Below are positions 1-12,558 of a DNA stretch of 64,000 bases, in pieces. The position numbers and the translations under genes are program-made. Position 1 is the stretch's first letter. Each line of letters opens with the position of its first letter. The stretch covers positions 868,001 to 932,000 of the forward strand of contig JARWMV010000243.1 in the NCBI GenBank assembly GCA_030998015.1, written 5' to 3'. The DNA is from Ceratorhiza oryzae-sativae (taxonomy: Eukaryota > Basidiomycota > Agaricomycetes > Cantharellales > Ceratobasidiaceae). The notes under the pieces were generated by a model. It saw only the letters and a list, made by a program, of their open reading frames with translations, did not search any database and was not told the origin of the DNA.

Positions 1-614
1 GGTGTCACGTACAGGTATGTCCATCATCGAGGCGACTAAAAAGGTTGGGGCATCATAGGCAAGATATGGCTGGCAAAATTCCAAGGAAAACGTACTTAAC
101 GACATTGTAAATATCGCGGTTGAAATCGTAGTCAGTCTGCGGATTCGGTCAAAATAATTCGCCAACAAAGTCCCGAGACCAACCCACCTCGTATTTAGTT
201 GACTTGATGCGTGCGAATTCAAAGGCAAGATTGGATGTGGCTTCGGTGAAAGGCAATGGCGTGAGCTTTTCCCAGTCTTCGAATGTAAAGAATGGGGTAA
301 CTACGCCGATATTGTATCAATGGTTGAGTAGTTCAATATTTCTGGTCTGTTACCTTTGGTTACAACTTCCATAACATTGTTCGCCAAAGTTGCATTATAA
401 GGAAAAGACCTGTTAACAGTATTGAGATCAATCGGATGGGCGCCTTGGATAAACTCTACTTCAGACAAGCCATAGCATCGGATGGGCTCGAGTAATTCTG
501 GCCGGCGATGACTGCGCATGGATCGGCGGTATGTTTTGACACCCCGCCCGCAGCGGCGAGCCCGACAAGTGAAAGAAGCGAAAGAAGTCGAAGTTGTCGA
601 CGCAAAACGGTCAT
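1..614 (-). CDS. Peptidase S41-like secreted protein, copy A (5' part only, runs off left edge)
   Basis: The protein starts at the ATG at 614-612. A short basic stretch and a hydrophobic core (LLSLLSLVGLAAAG) look like a signal peptide, followed by DPCAVIAGQNYSSPSDAMACLK. Exon 1 ends near 460. The frame resumes with SFPYNATLANNVMEVV, then FTFEDWEKLTPLPFTEA (about 295-245) and YDFNRDIYN (about 135). The same blocks in the same order occur in the neighbouring complete gene at 1104-4129, so the two are paralogues. The fungal family is a C-terminal-processing-like serine peptidase (S41), which includes UstP-like proteins. Only the N-terminal region before the catalytic domain lies in the window, so activity cannot be judged. 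Family assignment rests mainly on the neighbour. Confidence 0.75.
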
Positions 615-1103
615 TCTGTGAGAGGGGATATGCATGAGCCATCGCTGGCATGTGGCTACTATATGCTGAGCGAAGGCCACCGATCGCCTTCGAACACATG
701 GCCCACGACTCGGGCACACGAATGAGAGAACCTTAAAAAAGATTCCACCTGAATATTACCCCGGTCTACCGCATCTTCTACTGAGGTAGAAGGTAGAGGG
801 CCCGGCTAAATTTGGGTATCCTGTAGAATTATAGGGCCAAAATAGAACACCGTCACATGGACAAGAACCTCTCTAAGGTTTGAAAACAGGTCGGATTAAA
901 CTTAGCCGATTCGGACACTCTGTGGAATCTAAATGGTAACATAGACGTTCATTGATGAAAAACCAAAAAACATGTGATCAACCTGGCAAAATCAAACAAA
1001 CGGTGTCTTATCGTCTTGCCACATGGCCCTCGGTTTCATTTGAAGTAGGTGCCCGCGCTGTTACAATATGGTGAGTGTCACGCGGTACGGTTCAAATCCG
1101 CGC
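615..1103. other. Intergenic spacer between the two S41 genes
   Basis: This 489-bp spacer is the 3' flank of copy B and the presumed promoter of copy A. I see no coding frame or RNA gene in it. A stretch at about 1088-1100 resembles a tRNA B box, but no cloverleaf forms around it. Confidence 0.5.
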
Positions 1104-4100
1104 TTACACATAACTCCAGAGGTTTTGTGGGTTATTATAGGTATCTTCAGTATATGCGAGTCGAATATTCGCACGCTCAACAAAGAAAGCTTGGTTCAAC
1201 CAAGTCAAACTAAGTAATGCTGCGTGGTTGGGGGGTAACTTACCCAGCGGTGTGCTCTTGGATTTCCAGGACCAGGCGTATCTCCAGTTGATGCGAATGT
1301 TTCCGTTAACGAGAAGATCGGGAGGTGCAAGCGGATCCTATAAGACAACCAAAATGCGTTGTCCAGTCATAAATAGGGTACAAAATTAACCTGTTACGTA
1401 CGTTTTTTAAACCCGCGGTCTTGATCTCGGAGTCGAGATTAGCCCACTCGAGCACCTGATTGCCAGCGAGGCCATTGAAATTCATTGGGGCCCCTGGCTA
1501 GGATCCATAAAGCATTTAATTAACAGCCACAAAATCATGTCGGAAAGCTCTCACGTTGCCTCCAAAAGTTATGACCTTGATACCAAGTTTCTCATAAGCG
1601 ACTCCGCTGAAAAGGGCACATGTTGAACCGCAAAGGCCGTTGCCGACGATCAGGATCTGAGTGAATCCCAGTCAGCACAAGCGACTTTGTATAATATTTG
1701 TATATACCTTGTTAGGAGGAAACGCTGGTTCGGCTGGCAGTTCGACATCATATGGGGTGCCTGTGATTCCGATTCAGCACGTGCATGGAAGGTTAGAATG
1801 GAATCACTTACAAGTGTCGTAGAATCGATTTGAAACAGAATCCTTTTGTCCATTGATAACAAAATTGGCTACGGCCTAATGTTAGTCGCGCGATTCGGCT
1901 CACAAGCGAGCACTCTTACTCGGTGGCTCAATGAAATTGTAACTGGAAGGCTGACGAGTGTTGTTTAAGAATGCCCAGTCTGCAGGCCTGGCTTTAGCAT
2001 TCGGCAAATGTCGATGAGTGTACGACTCACTATTTGGCGAGTAGAACATGTAATCGATCCCTTGAGCAATATCGGCCGCTACGATCTTCCGGGCCAGTGG
2101 GTTGGCTCTTGTAGTAGACTCGAAACCGCTGGACGTAAGATGGATCAATTTAGCACATTATCTTGAAACTCCCCACGTCACGTACGCATAGCCAAAGTTC
2201 ATGCCCGCAAGTGCATTGATGAGGAATTCCCCTAGAGCAAAGCCTCAGATCAGAAACACGAGTCGGTCGCTTTGTATATACTCACCTAGGCATACATACC
2301 CGCCACCATTTCCGGTGGTGTCAACGATGAGCTGGCTGACACCAGATGACTTGAACTTGTCGAGTGCAGCAACAGTATCGGTTTGGAATTTGGTGAAGTT
2401 TCCGCCAAAAGAGCCAACCATGAGCTAGAAAGGCCATCGTTTAAGAGACGAAATCATGTCATTGACGAAAAAATAACCTACTACGCCGGTCTTGTTGTCT
2501 AAATCCCGCAGTTTTAGCTATGAAAGAAATGCTCACTGTACGGCCCGCTACTCACCAGGTAATATGTATGCTTTCAGTTGGCCGTCCCCACCAGCGAGCT
2601 TTTGGGGAAAGTGTGAGTAAAAGTGGCAGAGCAATACCATATACTCACAATAGGCTGTCTAGGTACATAGGGTTCTGGGAGTACAATACCTTCTGGCGCA
2701 GCAGCATCCACGGATGCTGCGATTGGGCGTAAATCAGGGCGCGAAATCTTCTTTAAATTCCCTTGAGTCGGGCGATAATCAATTCCATTTGTAGTGGATT
2801 TGGCGACGCAGTTGGCCGCCCAGTAGGAAGGACCGTCCTTGAAAGGTGCTCCCAAATAATTGGCACGATATTCGAACTACGCGATCGTTACAAATCCTCA
2901 GCCGCGTCTCGCACTCGTTCTTGTTGGACTTACAGTCACGGCTTCAGGTTTTGCACCTGGAGTTGCTCGAATAACCGTCATTTTCAGGCTGTCCTTGTCG
3001 GGGAAAAGGGCTCCAGCAAGATCTCCTAGACGTTGAGACCATGCATTGGCCGTGACTCGGTAAGAACTGAAACCGAGTTTACACGAATGTTGTGGTCAAC
3101 CCAGTTCCCGGATTGAGTAGTGGCAATCAAGTTCACGTAGCTATGGGGTGTAATCGTTGGTAACAGATATTGATAGAGACGGCATCAAAAACTCACGCCC
3201 ATGCAGGCAAGCCCTCAATCGTCACCACCTATGTTTGAGAGTTAACTATATATATATGCCGAACTGGCATGTACGTACTTTGGCACCAGCGTACTTCTTC
3301 CAGTCGAATCCCTTTTGTTCATAATACGATGTAAAATTGCTACCTAGCAAAGAGAGGAACTCGACGGCGTCAGGGGCGATGTAGATGTCCTGAACACCGT
3401 TTTTCGCAAGCGCAACGACGGGAGCGGGGAGGATATTCTGGAATGCATTTCTGTAACAGCTTGGGAGCCAAACTGGTAGAAATCTGAGCATACGACTTCT
3501 ACTTGACTGGGCAATGCTCACGAGTATGGCCATCATCCAAACGGCTAGAATACCAAACATTCAGTCAAAATGAATTACATAGAAATGTATTTCACCCACT
3601 TGATAACGTTGAATAGTCGCGATTGAATTGATAGTCGGTCTTGACGCATATAGCCATGGTTACAAGGTGCATACCAGCGTCACAGGGGTAACTCACCTGG
3701 TACTTGGTTTTCCTAATGCGAGCGAATTCAAAGTCAAGATTGACCGAAGCCTCGGTAAAGGGGAATGGGGTGAGCTTCTGCCATTCTTCAAATGTTAAGA
3801 AGTTGATAGCTAGCGTTGGCATCGGGACTATTAGTCAATACAACCGGTGATAACAAATCGGTCGTACCTCCTTCTACAACGTCCATAACATTCTTCGCAA
3901 TTGTTTCATTGTAAGGAAAAGAGCTATACATGCGCATACATCGATCAGGATCCCACCAGCTATAAAATCAAACACGAACGTACTTTAAGCAAGCCCTGGC
4001 GTCGACGGGGGCGACAAATGACTGTCCGGCAATTTTAGCACACGGGTCAACTGCGCGCGCACCGACAGACGCAGCAGCGCTGCCAGTTGCAAGCACGCTA

Positions 4101-4129
4101 GCGAGGGTAATAAAACTAGAACCAAGCAT
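1104..4129 (-). CDS. Peptidase S41 family secreted protein (UstP-like), copy B
   Basis: The start is the ATG at 4129-4127, giving MLGSSFITLASVLATGSAAA (a signal peptide) followed by VDPCAKIAGQSFVAPVDARA. Exon 1 ends at 3984 and exon 2 is about 3923-3868. Later exons give FLTFEEWQKLTPFPFTEASV (about 3800), YQFNRDYS, NILPAPVVALAKNGVQDIYI (about 3430-3370), TTNGIDYRPTQ (about 2790) and DIAQGIDYMF (about 2070). The block GNGLCGSTCALFS (about 1655-1595) matches the NG-x-C-x-S-x-C nucleophile region of this fungal family, with Ser as the likely catalytic residue. The last exon ends with TYNNPQNLWSYV and a stop at 1106-1104. The family is a PDZ/tail-specific-protease-like serine peptidase; the substrate here is unknown. 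About ten short introns are implied. No frame break is obvious, but the central splice sites were not all resolved. Confidence 0.82.
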
Positions 4130-4857
4130 CTTGGGGATGCCAAGCGGAACTCAAGGATAACCGCGGGGACGGAGTCGCATATCGACTCGAGTCCTGCTAT
4201 ATATGATACTCGCACTCCGTACGCCTGAGAGCGGGAGAATTAGGCCTGTCGCCGGGTTCTCTCATGCTTCTGGATTACATAGTAGATATTTTCAATGGCT
4301 TGCACTTAATATGTGGATAATGGGACGGAGACGCCACCTTGTGCTACGATATATGAGACGAGCGGAATGAGAACCGGCTCTTCCATGTGGCGGCCTCGAC
4401 AGAAGCTGCATGGTCTACTTCTCGCCGCATGGCAGTCGAGTTATATAAGCCGGATGGCGGTCTCGGCCGCCAGGAGGTGGCCATGAAATGGCTATGGCTA
4501 GCTTGGCCTTTCAAGTTAAAAACACAGTTTACATTGTCGGATACCTTGATGTATCGACCTGGCTATGAGCTACGCGTATAGGAACCATACGCGAGCCATG
4601 TATATATGAACATCGGCGATCACATGGCTTTGTGAGGCTGGATCACGCTCATTTTACGCGAATTTGGTGACTTCCTTCTGTTCCTGATCGAGATAAGTCC
4701 AATTTTCATTATGTGCAATCCGCGTGGGTGACTGTGCTGTCAATGGATGAAGTTTACGATACATATGTGTTCATGACTGAATAAAAAGCAATGAAACGGC
4801 AGTAGCTTCAGTAAAGAGGTCTCAAGCATACCTCAAGTCGTGACCTTACAACGTCGG
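4130..4857. other. Intergenic region between S41 copy B and the ALDH7 gene
   Basis: This 728-bp spacer holds the promoter of S41 copy B (a TATATA-like run at 4198-4206, about 70 bp from its ATG) and the 3' flank of the ALDH7 gene. No convincing coding frame was seen; the 64-codon plus-strand frame at 4387-4581 has no recognisable motif. Confidence 0.5.
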
Positions 4858-7099
4858 TTACTTGAGGTCGAAATTCACGCCTTGGGCAAGCGGTGCTTCG
4901 TCCGAGAAGTTCAGAGTGCAGGCACTCCATCGGACGTATTGCTTCCAGGCGTCTCCACCTGACTCACGTCCCCTATACAGAAACAATTAAGGGAAACCCC
5001 TCGAAAGCCTCGAGCATGGAAAAACTCACCATCCGGTGCTCTAGATGGGATTTAGGATACTGGTAAGCGGTAGCAAATCTCCCGATTCAATTAACAAACC
5101 TTATTGCCGCCGAATGCAGCACCAACTATAAACGGCCGAGCATGTGAGCTGTCAATGCAGAAGCTTCAATGACCAATGCACTGACTTTCAGCCCCAGAAG
5201 TTCCGACGTTCACCTGAAAGTGATAGCATAGTTATGAATATGATCTCGACAAGCCGCACCGAATTCACACTTACATTCACAATTCCAGCATCGCTTCCAC
5301 TGGGCCCTATCCATTTTCCCACATTACGCATATCCCTTGTCCACAAGCTGCTCGACAAGCCCTGGGGGACCGCATTGTTCCACTCGATCGCTTGTTCGAT
5401 CTCGTCAAAGACTGCAACATTCAAAATAGGCGCAAAGGTCTCCTTTGTCCAAATCTCAGGCAGCGCACTCGGCTCGGGCTTTGCAGGGACGGCCAAGGTC
5501 GGCAACACCCAGTTTCCGCCTTTCAAAGCGCCCTCGGCTCCATGAGGTTTTCCACCCGCAAGGATGTCTGCCCCAGATGACCGTAGGAGTTCGGTCGCAT
5601 TTGAATACGTTTTGACTGCGTTTGACGTGTGAAGCGGGCCCATGAGAGTGCCTTGCGCCAGGGATCTCCGATAAGCTTCGTGACACTCGCATAAGCCCTT
5701 TGAAGACGCTCGAGGAATTCTGATGCAATCGACCTATGCACATAGAGTCTTCGAGTTGATGTGCAACGCTGCCCTGCGGTACCAACAGCACCAAATAAAA
5801 CCGCAGGAACCGCCAGGGCAAGGTCAGCATCAGGCATGATGATGCTGGCTACTGGGAGTAAGCTTCAGAACCGAGATGTAAAGTATGCTGCATACCGTTG
5901 TTTCCGCCCAGTTCCAAAAGAACCTTGCCGAATCGGTCTTGGACTTCCTTTCCGACTATTTTCCCAACTGCTTCGCTGCCAGTGAATGAAACTTTGCGCC
6001 CGCATCTCAGTGCAAGACTAGCGACTATATTATAATGCTCTTACCCATATCGACCAGAGGGCTGGCAACAACGGCCTTTCCAACGTCCTCCCGGCCACAA
6101 ACAAGCCCAGCTGCCGCAGGATCGACCCCATTTCGTTCCAAAACTTTTGAAATGATCTTGGTAGTTGCAACAGCGCACAGAGGAGTCGTCGGGGACGGCT
6201 TCCATATGGTAGCGTTACCAGCAGCGAGAGAAAGCGAAAGGTTCCTTTCAGTCGAATCCAAGTCAGCATTATGTATATGTATATATATGTGCAAAGTGCC
6301 CACCAGCCGTAAACTGCAATTGGGAAGTTAAACGCACTCAAAACTCCAACAACTCCGAGTGGGTTTGGAACTGATTCAGGGAGATGAGTTTGAGGGGCCA
6401 TATAGAGACGGAACCACCCGTACCTTCCAGGATCGAATGCCCTGGTCGCTCGGATGCGACCACTCGCCCGTTCATCATCCTTGATAAACCAACAGCATAG
6501 TCGCACTACTAGCGTATGAACAATATGCTGAGGAGTGAAACACATATCCACCCACGATGTCAACAAATTCTTGAACCTCTCCCTCCCCTTCAGTGCGTAT
6601 TTTGCCCATTTCAAGGGAGACGAGCGCCCCGAGATCGTCCCGCTACAGAATAGGCATGATTCGTCTGTCTACCAGTGGGCATGTAGCGCCGAACTAACCT
6701 TCTCCGCCAAAGCAACCCGAATCTGTCGAATCAATTCACCACGTCTTGGAGCAGGCATGTTCCGAACGGATAGGTACGCCTCTCTTGCCCGCTCCAACGA
6801 GCGTTTTGTCTCTTCAGGTGTAGCCTAGTTGTAAATATTCTTACAATTTCTCATCCACTAATATCTTGGCGAGTGCTTACCGTCGACACATCCGCCAGGT
6901 GTTCTCCAGTGGACGGGCAGTAAGCCTTCAGCGGCTCACCTGTCCCTCCCCATTTTCCGTCGTAGACTCCGGGGATTTCAGAGCCGTCGGTCGAAAGATC
7001 GACGGCAGACAAGATCTTGGACGCGCGGGTGCTGAGTGGTGCGCTCGCTTTGAACGGCGCTTGGCGGAGCGCATTGAGACGGATGCGAGACAGAAGCAT
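4858..7099 (-). CDS. ALDH7-type aldehyde dehydrogenase (antiquitin-like), with a one-base frameshift as sequenced
   Basis: The start at 7099-7097 gives [20 protein letters not shown], a basic, Ser/Arg-rich stretch that looks like a mitochondrial presequence. Blocks in order: [40 protein letters not shown]; the cofactor-binding stretch [42 protein letters not shown] with the general-base Glu; [20 protein letters not shown] with the catalytic Cys; and a C-terminus ending [12 protein letters not shown] (stop 4860-4858). Order and sequence fit the ALDH7 family, which oxidises alpha-aminoadipic semialdehyde/piperideine-6-carboxylate. Near 5660-5665 the frame jumps: IGDP continues as [16 protein letters not shown] only if one base is added in a CCC run. 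That is either a sequencing error or a disabling mutation. Six or more introns are implied. The gene lies head-to-tail with the sugar transporter. Confidence 0.88.
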
Positions 7100-7326
7100 G
7101 GTTGGTGGTGGTGGTCCGGTGAGCGCCGCACCTTGGCCTTTATATCCGCACGGTCGACGTCGCAGACAGAGGATCCGAGAACGCGTTGATCACGCGCGCC
7201 ATCCCGATTACGTAACGCGAGCGAATAACCATGTGAATTCAATTAACGATTTCAAGATATATGCCAACTAAAATACATTGAACGTGCAATTTTTCATAAG
7301 AGAGGTGATTGTGAATTTTACTCAAG

Positions 7327-9597
7327 CTACGCCTTGTTCCCCACCATAGCCTCCACACTTCGGTCTTCCGACACACGTTCCGTGTTCGAGCCAGACGCAC
7401 TGGACTCGCCGTGAGCCTTTTCGTCACGACTGACAACGGGCTTGTTCCGATCTTGTGCCTTAGTCTGTTCAACGAGATCATCGCGGCCCGAGTATCCATA
7501 GTCGGCAGGCGGTTGCCAGTTACGCGATGTCCAAGGCTTGACATTCTTGTCGTTGTACAGGACATCGACGGCCTCGAGCGAGAGACTAGATGACTCGTAA
7601 AGGAAGAAAAACACCACAACTAGCACGGAAGAGTTAGCACAGCCAGACAGTATACCATCAAGATCCATCTTACCGGCTCCAAGCAAATTGCACGAGGCAA
7701 AGATAAACCCATATCGGTATGCAATGCGACGAGTAATAAGAGGAGTAAAGAACGCGATCAAAAAGTTCCAGACCTACAACCAGTAGTTTATTAGCGACCG
7801 AAAACACTACTATGGATCGACACTCACCCAATTGCTGGCAGTCGCAAGCGCACCTTGCTTGGCTCGCGTCCTCGTCGGGAACGTCTCGCCGACCAAAATC
7901 CAAATACCAGGCGCCCATGTCGAAGCATAACCCAAAATAAACAGACAAGCCGAGACGATCATGAGTTTGCCGATGCCTTGGTTTTCGGGAAGCGTGGGTC
8001 GCGTGCCGTGCCGGCTGCGGCAAACACAAAGAGCCAGCACGCTTGCCACACGCCTCCGACTATCAGGGGAACACGGCGACCGAACTGACGTCAATGGTAT
8101 TAGCGACAAAGATCTGCACTTGGCGTCCATAGGCTGAAAAAAAAAAAACGTACACGCTCCATGACATACAGGCCCAGGAATGTGCAACCAAAGTTGACGG
8201 CGCCAAGGACAATTTGCGTCACAAAGGAGTCTTGTATGCCAACGGAATTGAAAACCGTTGCCCCCTGAAGTGACACTCTTTCAGTAATCGGAAAGGGAAC
8301 GGAACCTCAGGGTTACTGACGTAGTAGAAAAAGTAGTTGGCCCCAGTTAATTGCTGAATCACGCGTTAGTCGCTCTGGGTCTTGGTGCTGCGACGAAAAA
8401 CTCACCTGGAGCGACTGCAACTCATGCCCAGGAGCGTGCGGTACAAAGTCTTACGCTGGGGACGGAAGCAATCCAACCAACCGGCCTGACGCAGACTCTG
8501 TTCGTACTTGACACTATCTTGCATTTCGCGGAGATCTCGCAGCTGCTCAAAATAAGGTTAACCAAGATTTTGCCGAGAGGAGTGCGATCTTGACGTACGA
8601 CGTGCTCATGATGGTCCTCAACACGGTACCCACGTACTCTAGCAATGCTACTCTCGGCTTCCGCTATACGACCACGCTTCAACAACCAGCGAGGAGACTC
8701 GGGTACCTAGTCCCCTCTGATGAGTTTTATGCCTATATGCGACTGAATTGTGCTCACGAAAAGAATTCCGACGCCAAGGATAAGAGACCAAACAAGGCCA
8801 ATTGCAATGACGACCCGCCAAGAAGCGGAATTACCAGCCTCGCGAGTGCCAATACTAATGCAATATGCAACCAAAATACCAAAAGTGATGAACACTAAAA
8901 GAAAAGGGTTTAGTGAAGCCGGCAAATGACGTCAGGCGTATCTTACATTGGTAAGTGCCAGTCAGAGTTCCACGCAATTGTCTCGGAGCAGTCTCTGCCT
9001 GATAGAGCGGGACAGCGGCGGAAAGTGCACCAACCCCAAGACCAGAGATGAATCGGCCAATCATAATTTGATACCTGTACTCATGCATCTGATTAATACA
9101 TCATGGCCTCACGTGAGATCCAGAGTCTTACCATGCGTGGAAGGCCGTGACCTGGATAATGACGCCAACTGAAAAGACTGCACACTCCAAGGACATTGCG
9201 ACTCGACGTCCAAAGTAGTCGGCCGTAGGTGCTCCCAGAAGAGCCCCGATTGCCGTCCCGATAGAAAGCAATGCTACTATCAAGCCTTCGATCCATGTGT
9301 TGAACTAGAAGGCGGGGCGAGATTTAACACTTTTTCCAATATAGCAATATGAAGCATTTACCTTGCAAGTTGAGGCATCGTTTGGATCCCCACATGTTGC
9401 AAAGCGCTTCAAGAAGTCTTCCATGAGAAGAATATCGCTGATTTGTCCGGTATCATAACCTATAGGCCAGTCAGACGACCAACAAATGCCCCGAAGTATA
9501 ACTTCATACCGAAGATGAAGCCTCCCATGGAGGCAATGACGGCCACCAGTATAGCAAGGCGCCCCACCGCGGCGCCGCGAATATGAAACTGGGCCAT
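7327..9597 (-). CDS. MFS sugar (hexose) transporter
   Basis: The start at 9597-9595 gives MAQFHIRGAAVGRLAILVAV, then MGGFIFGYDTGQISDIL across an intron; the FGYDTG block is typical of fungal sugar porters. Later blocks are DYFGRRVAMSLE (the loop 2-3 D-x-x-G-R-R signature), GRFISGLGVGALSAAVPLYQ followed by E-x-x-P-x-x-x-RG, PRWLLKRGRIAEAE (the PESPRWL region) and ESSSLSLEAVDVLYND, a variant of the usual PETKGLSLEEVD tail. The acidic, Ser-rich C-terminus ends with a stop at 7329-7327. Roughly twelve membrane spans and about nine introns are implied. The likely role is proton-coupled uptake of hexose or another monosaccharide at the plasma membrane; the substrate cannot be read from sequence. 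The gene sits 1.3 kb from, and divergent to, the CE16 esterase, so uptake of cell-wall sugars is plausible. Confidence 0.88.
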
Positions 9598-10911
9598 GTT
9601 GGTAGAATGAAATGTGGGGGGAGGAGTAAGGATGAACGCGTGGGATGCCCAGCAGAGGTCAAATATATACTTGGACGAGCACTTTCAGACGTCACTCATC
9701 ACATTTCATCATTCCAGGACAGCTCAATTGCTGAAATGTGATGCTAGCCAAGAACCTCAGTCCGGTTAGTCGATGCTTACAGTTCCGGCGCCGCATACAT
9801 CATGTGTCTATTTACTCCACAGTGACCAAGGCGGCGATCCCGCTTACGGTCTCCACCGGCCTCCGAGTGACGTCATGCCGTAACTTAGACGCCAGGATGG
9901 TGACCTGAAAACAAATATGAACTCCACCGGAATGTCGCGATCAAGTGGTGCTATCCGATACAAAGTCTATTAGCATCAGGATACTCAATTGTCTGGCTGG
10001 TCGGGAACCTAGACATTCTTTGGGTGTCTTCGAATTTCTCACATAGAACTTAGTAACGCTTCCTCATATGCTATTGTCGCCATTTCGTTCCGACAGCCGA
10101 GTCGACTGAGTCGTTGTTTCTACCTGATTTCCCGTGAGAATGCGGGGAGTCGCTTAAGGCCAATACACTATAGTTCAACCAATCGTAAAAAGAGTAAGCT
10201 ATGTGCCGCTTCGGGTCGGCCGCCGGCAGGGGAGGTTGACTAAGCTCAATCGGCTATCTTTTCTTGTTGAAGGGCTCGAAAAAAGTATTATTATTATAAA
10301 ACACTCGGTGGTTTTACTCGATGTTGTATCAACAAGCAAAGTCATTTCCCTTGAGCACTTGGGTGGCAACGTGATCTAAATCAAGATCCAAATTTCCGCA
10401 ATTAATATGGCGCATGTAGCACTCGAATTTACAGTCGGTATCATATCATATTGGGCCATCTATAACCGTGCGTACATGGTCTTTCATGCTCATCTATCTG
10501 ATAAATGGCAAAATACCCAGATCATGAATTTGTTCTTTCCATACCCGGGCGACGGTTGAGATGTTCGACCGCCTCTTGAGGTAGTTTTCGGCTTTGCTAC
10601 GGCTGTACGCCCACAATTTGCGAGCCAGGCCGCTCGCACGTGGCTCTATTGAAGCGGCGAGGATATTCTGTTCAGCTGGAACGGAGTCGGAGATCTAGAT
10701 TTCAGCAACTCGACGGCCCGCAACAGGTGTTTCTATTAGGTATGTGCTGGCGTTTCTTCGGTCGCTTAACCTAATACAGTGCATTTGTACCTAACAATAT
10801 ATTCCGGCGTCGACTTCCATGATTCTCGGCCGCGCGACCCGTTTGAGACATTGTCCGAAAAGGTACAAAATCTGGCTCGCTTTGCACGCTCATCCCTACC
10901 TGATCCTTGCC
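9598..10911. other. Divergent intergenic region (MFS transporter / CE16 esterase)
   Basis: This 1.3-kb spacer separates two divergently transcribed genes and must contain both promoters. I see no protein-coding frame with recognisable motifs and no RNA gene. An AT-rich stretch lies at about 10280-10300. Shared carbon-source regulation is possible but not shown. Confidence 0.5.
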
Positions 10912-12290
10912 ATGGCTATTCGAAATAGTTTTGTCGGTGCGATCACTCTTTTACTTCACTTCAGCAGTCTGTGCAATGCAGCAGGCCCATTCAAAAATCT
11001 GGTTACCTTTGGGGATTCGTATACAGACAAGGTTAACGTCGGGGATGGTGAGGGACTAGAAGAACCTTTTCTGTTCAAAAATTAACTTCAAAATTATAGG
11101 TGGAATTGCCTGGCCGGTATACGTTGAGACATACTCGAACAGCACTGTTGCGGTGTACGACTTTGCCCGTTCGGGTGGCACTTGTTCTAACAAGCTGACG
11201 CCGAGGCCATTCCCCTCCGTTATGGAATCCCAGCTTCCTCAGTATGGTCGGAATGTAACAACTAAAGCCAGTGGCCCTGCCAGTTCTACATATATCATCT
11301 CGCCCAACGGGAGCTACGTTCCTCTTCTCAGCAAAGACACTCTGTACTCAATCTGGATCGGTACAAATGATGTGGGCGCTGCGGCTCTTCTCACGGACCC
11401 CTTGAAAGACGTGTCGATCGTCAATGCTACGGCATGCGTATTCGATTGGGTAAAGACACTGTATGACCAGGGTGCAAGAAACTTCTTGATTCAGAATGTA
11501 AGCGTACTATCGTTCTCCAGAGTCGGACATGCGCTAACTAGCACCTTAGATGATACCATTGCAATTAATCCCAATGTACTCTGCTACCGGATACACTACT
11601 AAATTCTTCAATTATCCACACAATCAGACCGAATGGAGTTTGATGATGGCAGAACTTGTCCGTTCTGGAAATGAGCTTCAGGCGCTCCGTACCAAATACA
11701 TCGCACCTTCTCAATTCCCCGGGGCGCGCTTCGGTTTGTCCGATATTCACGTGATCGCGTTGGGAAGCTCACCAAGACTTTTAGGATTGTTCGACTCTTA
11801 CGGGCTTTTCAAAAACATGTATGAGAAACCCGAATTATTCCTTGTTGGCCCGAACTACAATGTGAATGGAGTCGTAAACGCTTGCAAATATCCTTACGGG
11901 AATTCGACGCTTGTATGCGTGACCCAACCAGCCGCTGTGAGGGACTCTTACCTTTGGTGCGTTCTCGTTCGAAGTTTCTATCGACGTCTTTTATTAATCG
12001 TTATTTTTAAAAACAGGTACGATGAGCTACACGGAAGTGAGCAGGCGAATAGAGTCGTCGCACGAGAAATTCTGAAGGTTTTGAAGGGACAAGGTGCATA
12101 TGTTACTTGGTATGCCCCCAATGAGGCGACTGTAGGCTTCATTATTACGCTCTATGAGATAAGGCTCTTAGAAGGAATGTTTACAAAAGAAGCCAATCTA
12201 GTGTCTTCGTGTTACGATGGATGTCTGCGGCTAGTTATGTGTCATCACGTGGCGCCAAATGACCTCTCATATTATGAGGAGTCAGGGTAA
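10912..12290 (+). CDS. Secreted GDSL/SGNH esterase, carbohydrate esterase family 16-like
   Basis: The ATG at 10912 is preferred over the upstream ATG at 10819 because it starts a clean signal peptide (MAIRNSFVGAITLLLHFSSL, then CNAAG). FKNLVTFGDSYTD carries the catalytic Ser of block I. After an intron (11048-11099) come GIAWPVYVE and YDFARSGGTC, and then IGTNDVG (block III, Gly/Asn oxyanion region). A second intron is 11498-11549 and a third 11957-12016. The last exon opens with YDELHGSEQANRVVA, the Asp/His block V. This architecture is that of CE16 acetylesterases, which deacetylate plant cell-wall oligosaccharides. The final residues are uncertain: the open frame runs to a TAA at 12288-12290, but an extra intron beginning near 12110 would shorten the tail. 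The gene converges on the PL4 lyase gene. Confidence 0.85.
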
Positions 12291-12558
12291 TTTCTTTGGA
12301 AAGAGGTTATAACCGGAAAATGAAAGGAAATAGAAGAGTTGAAGTGATTTTGGATGAGTAAAACTTCGCAAAAAGTGGGTCTTTATGCGAGGGATCGAGC
12401 TGCTCATCATGATTTTGGGCTTGGTTGTATGCATATGGGTCTCATCGTCGACGTTTTTGAACTCTTTCATTTAACGCTCGACTCCCAGAGAAAATAAACC
12501 TGCTAGCATTTCTACGCTCACGCACGGTACAGAGAGGTGCCAACAGTATATTAACCAT

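Noticed and set aside
1080..1105. GTTCAAATCC, a tRNA B-box-like motif
   Set aside because: No matching acceptor, D or anticodon stems can be formed around it; it lies at the 3' end of the S41 copy B gene.
10819..10911. Upstream ATG extending the CE16 esterase by 31 residues
   Set aside because: The extension is basic and would bury the signal peptide; the ATG at 10912 gives a normal secreted start.
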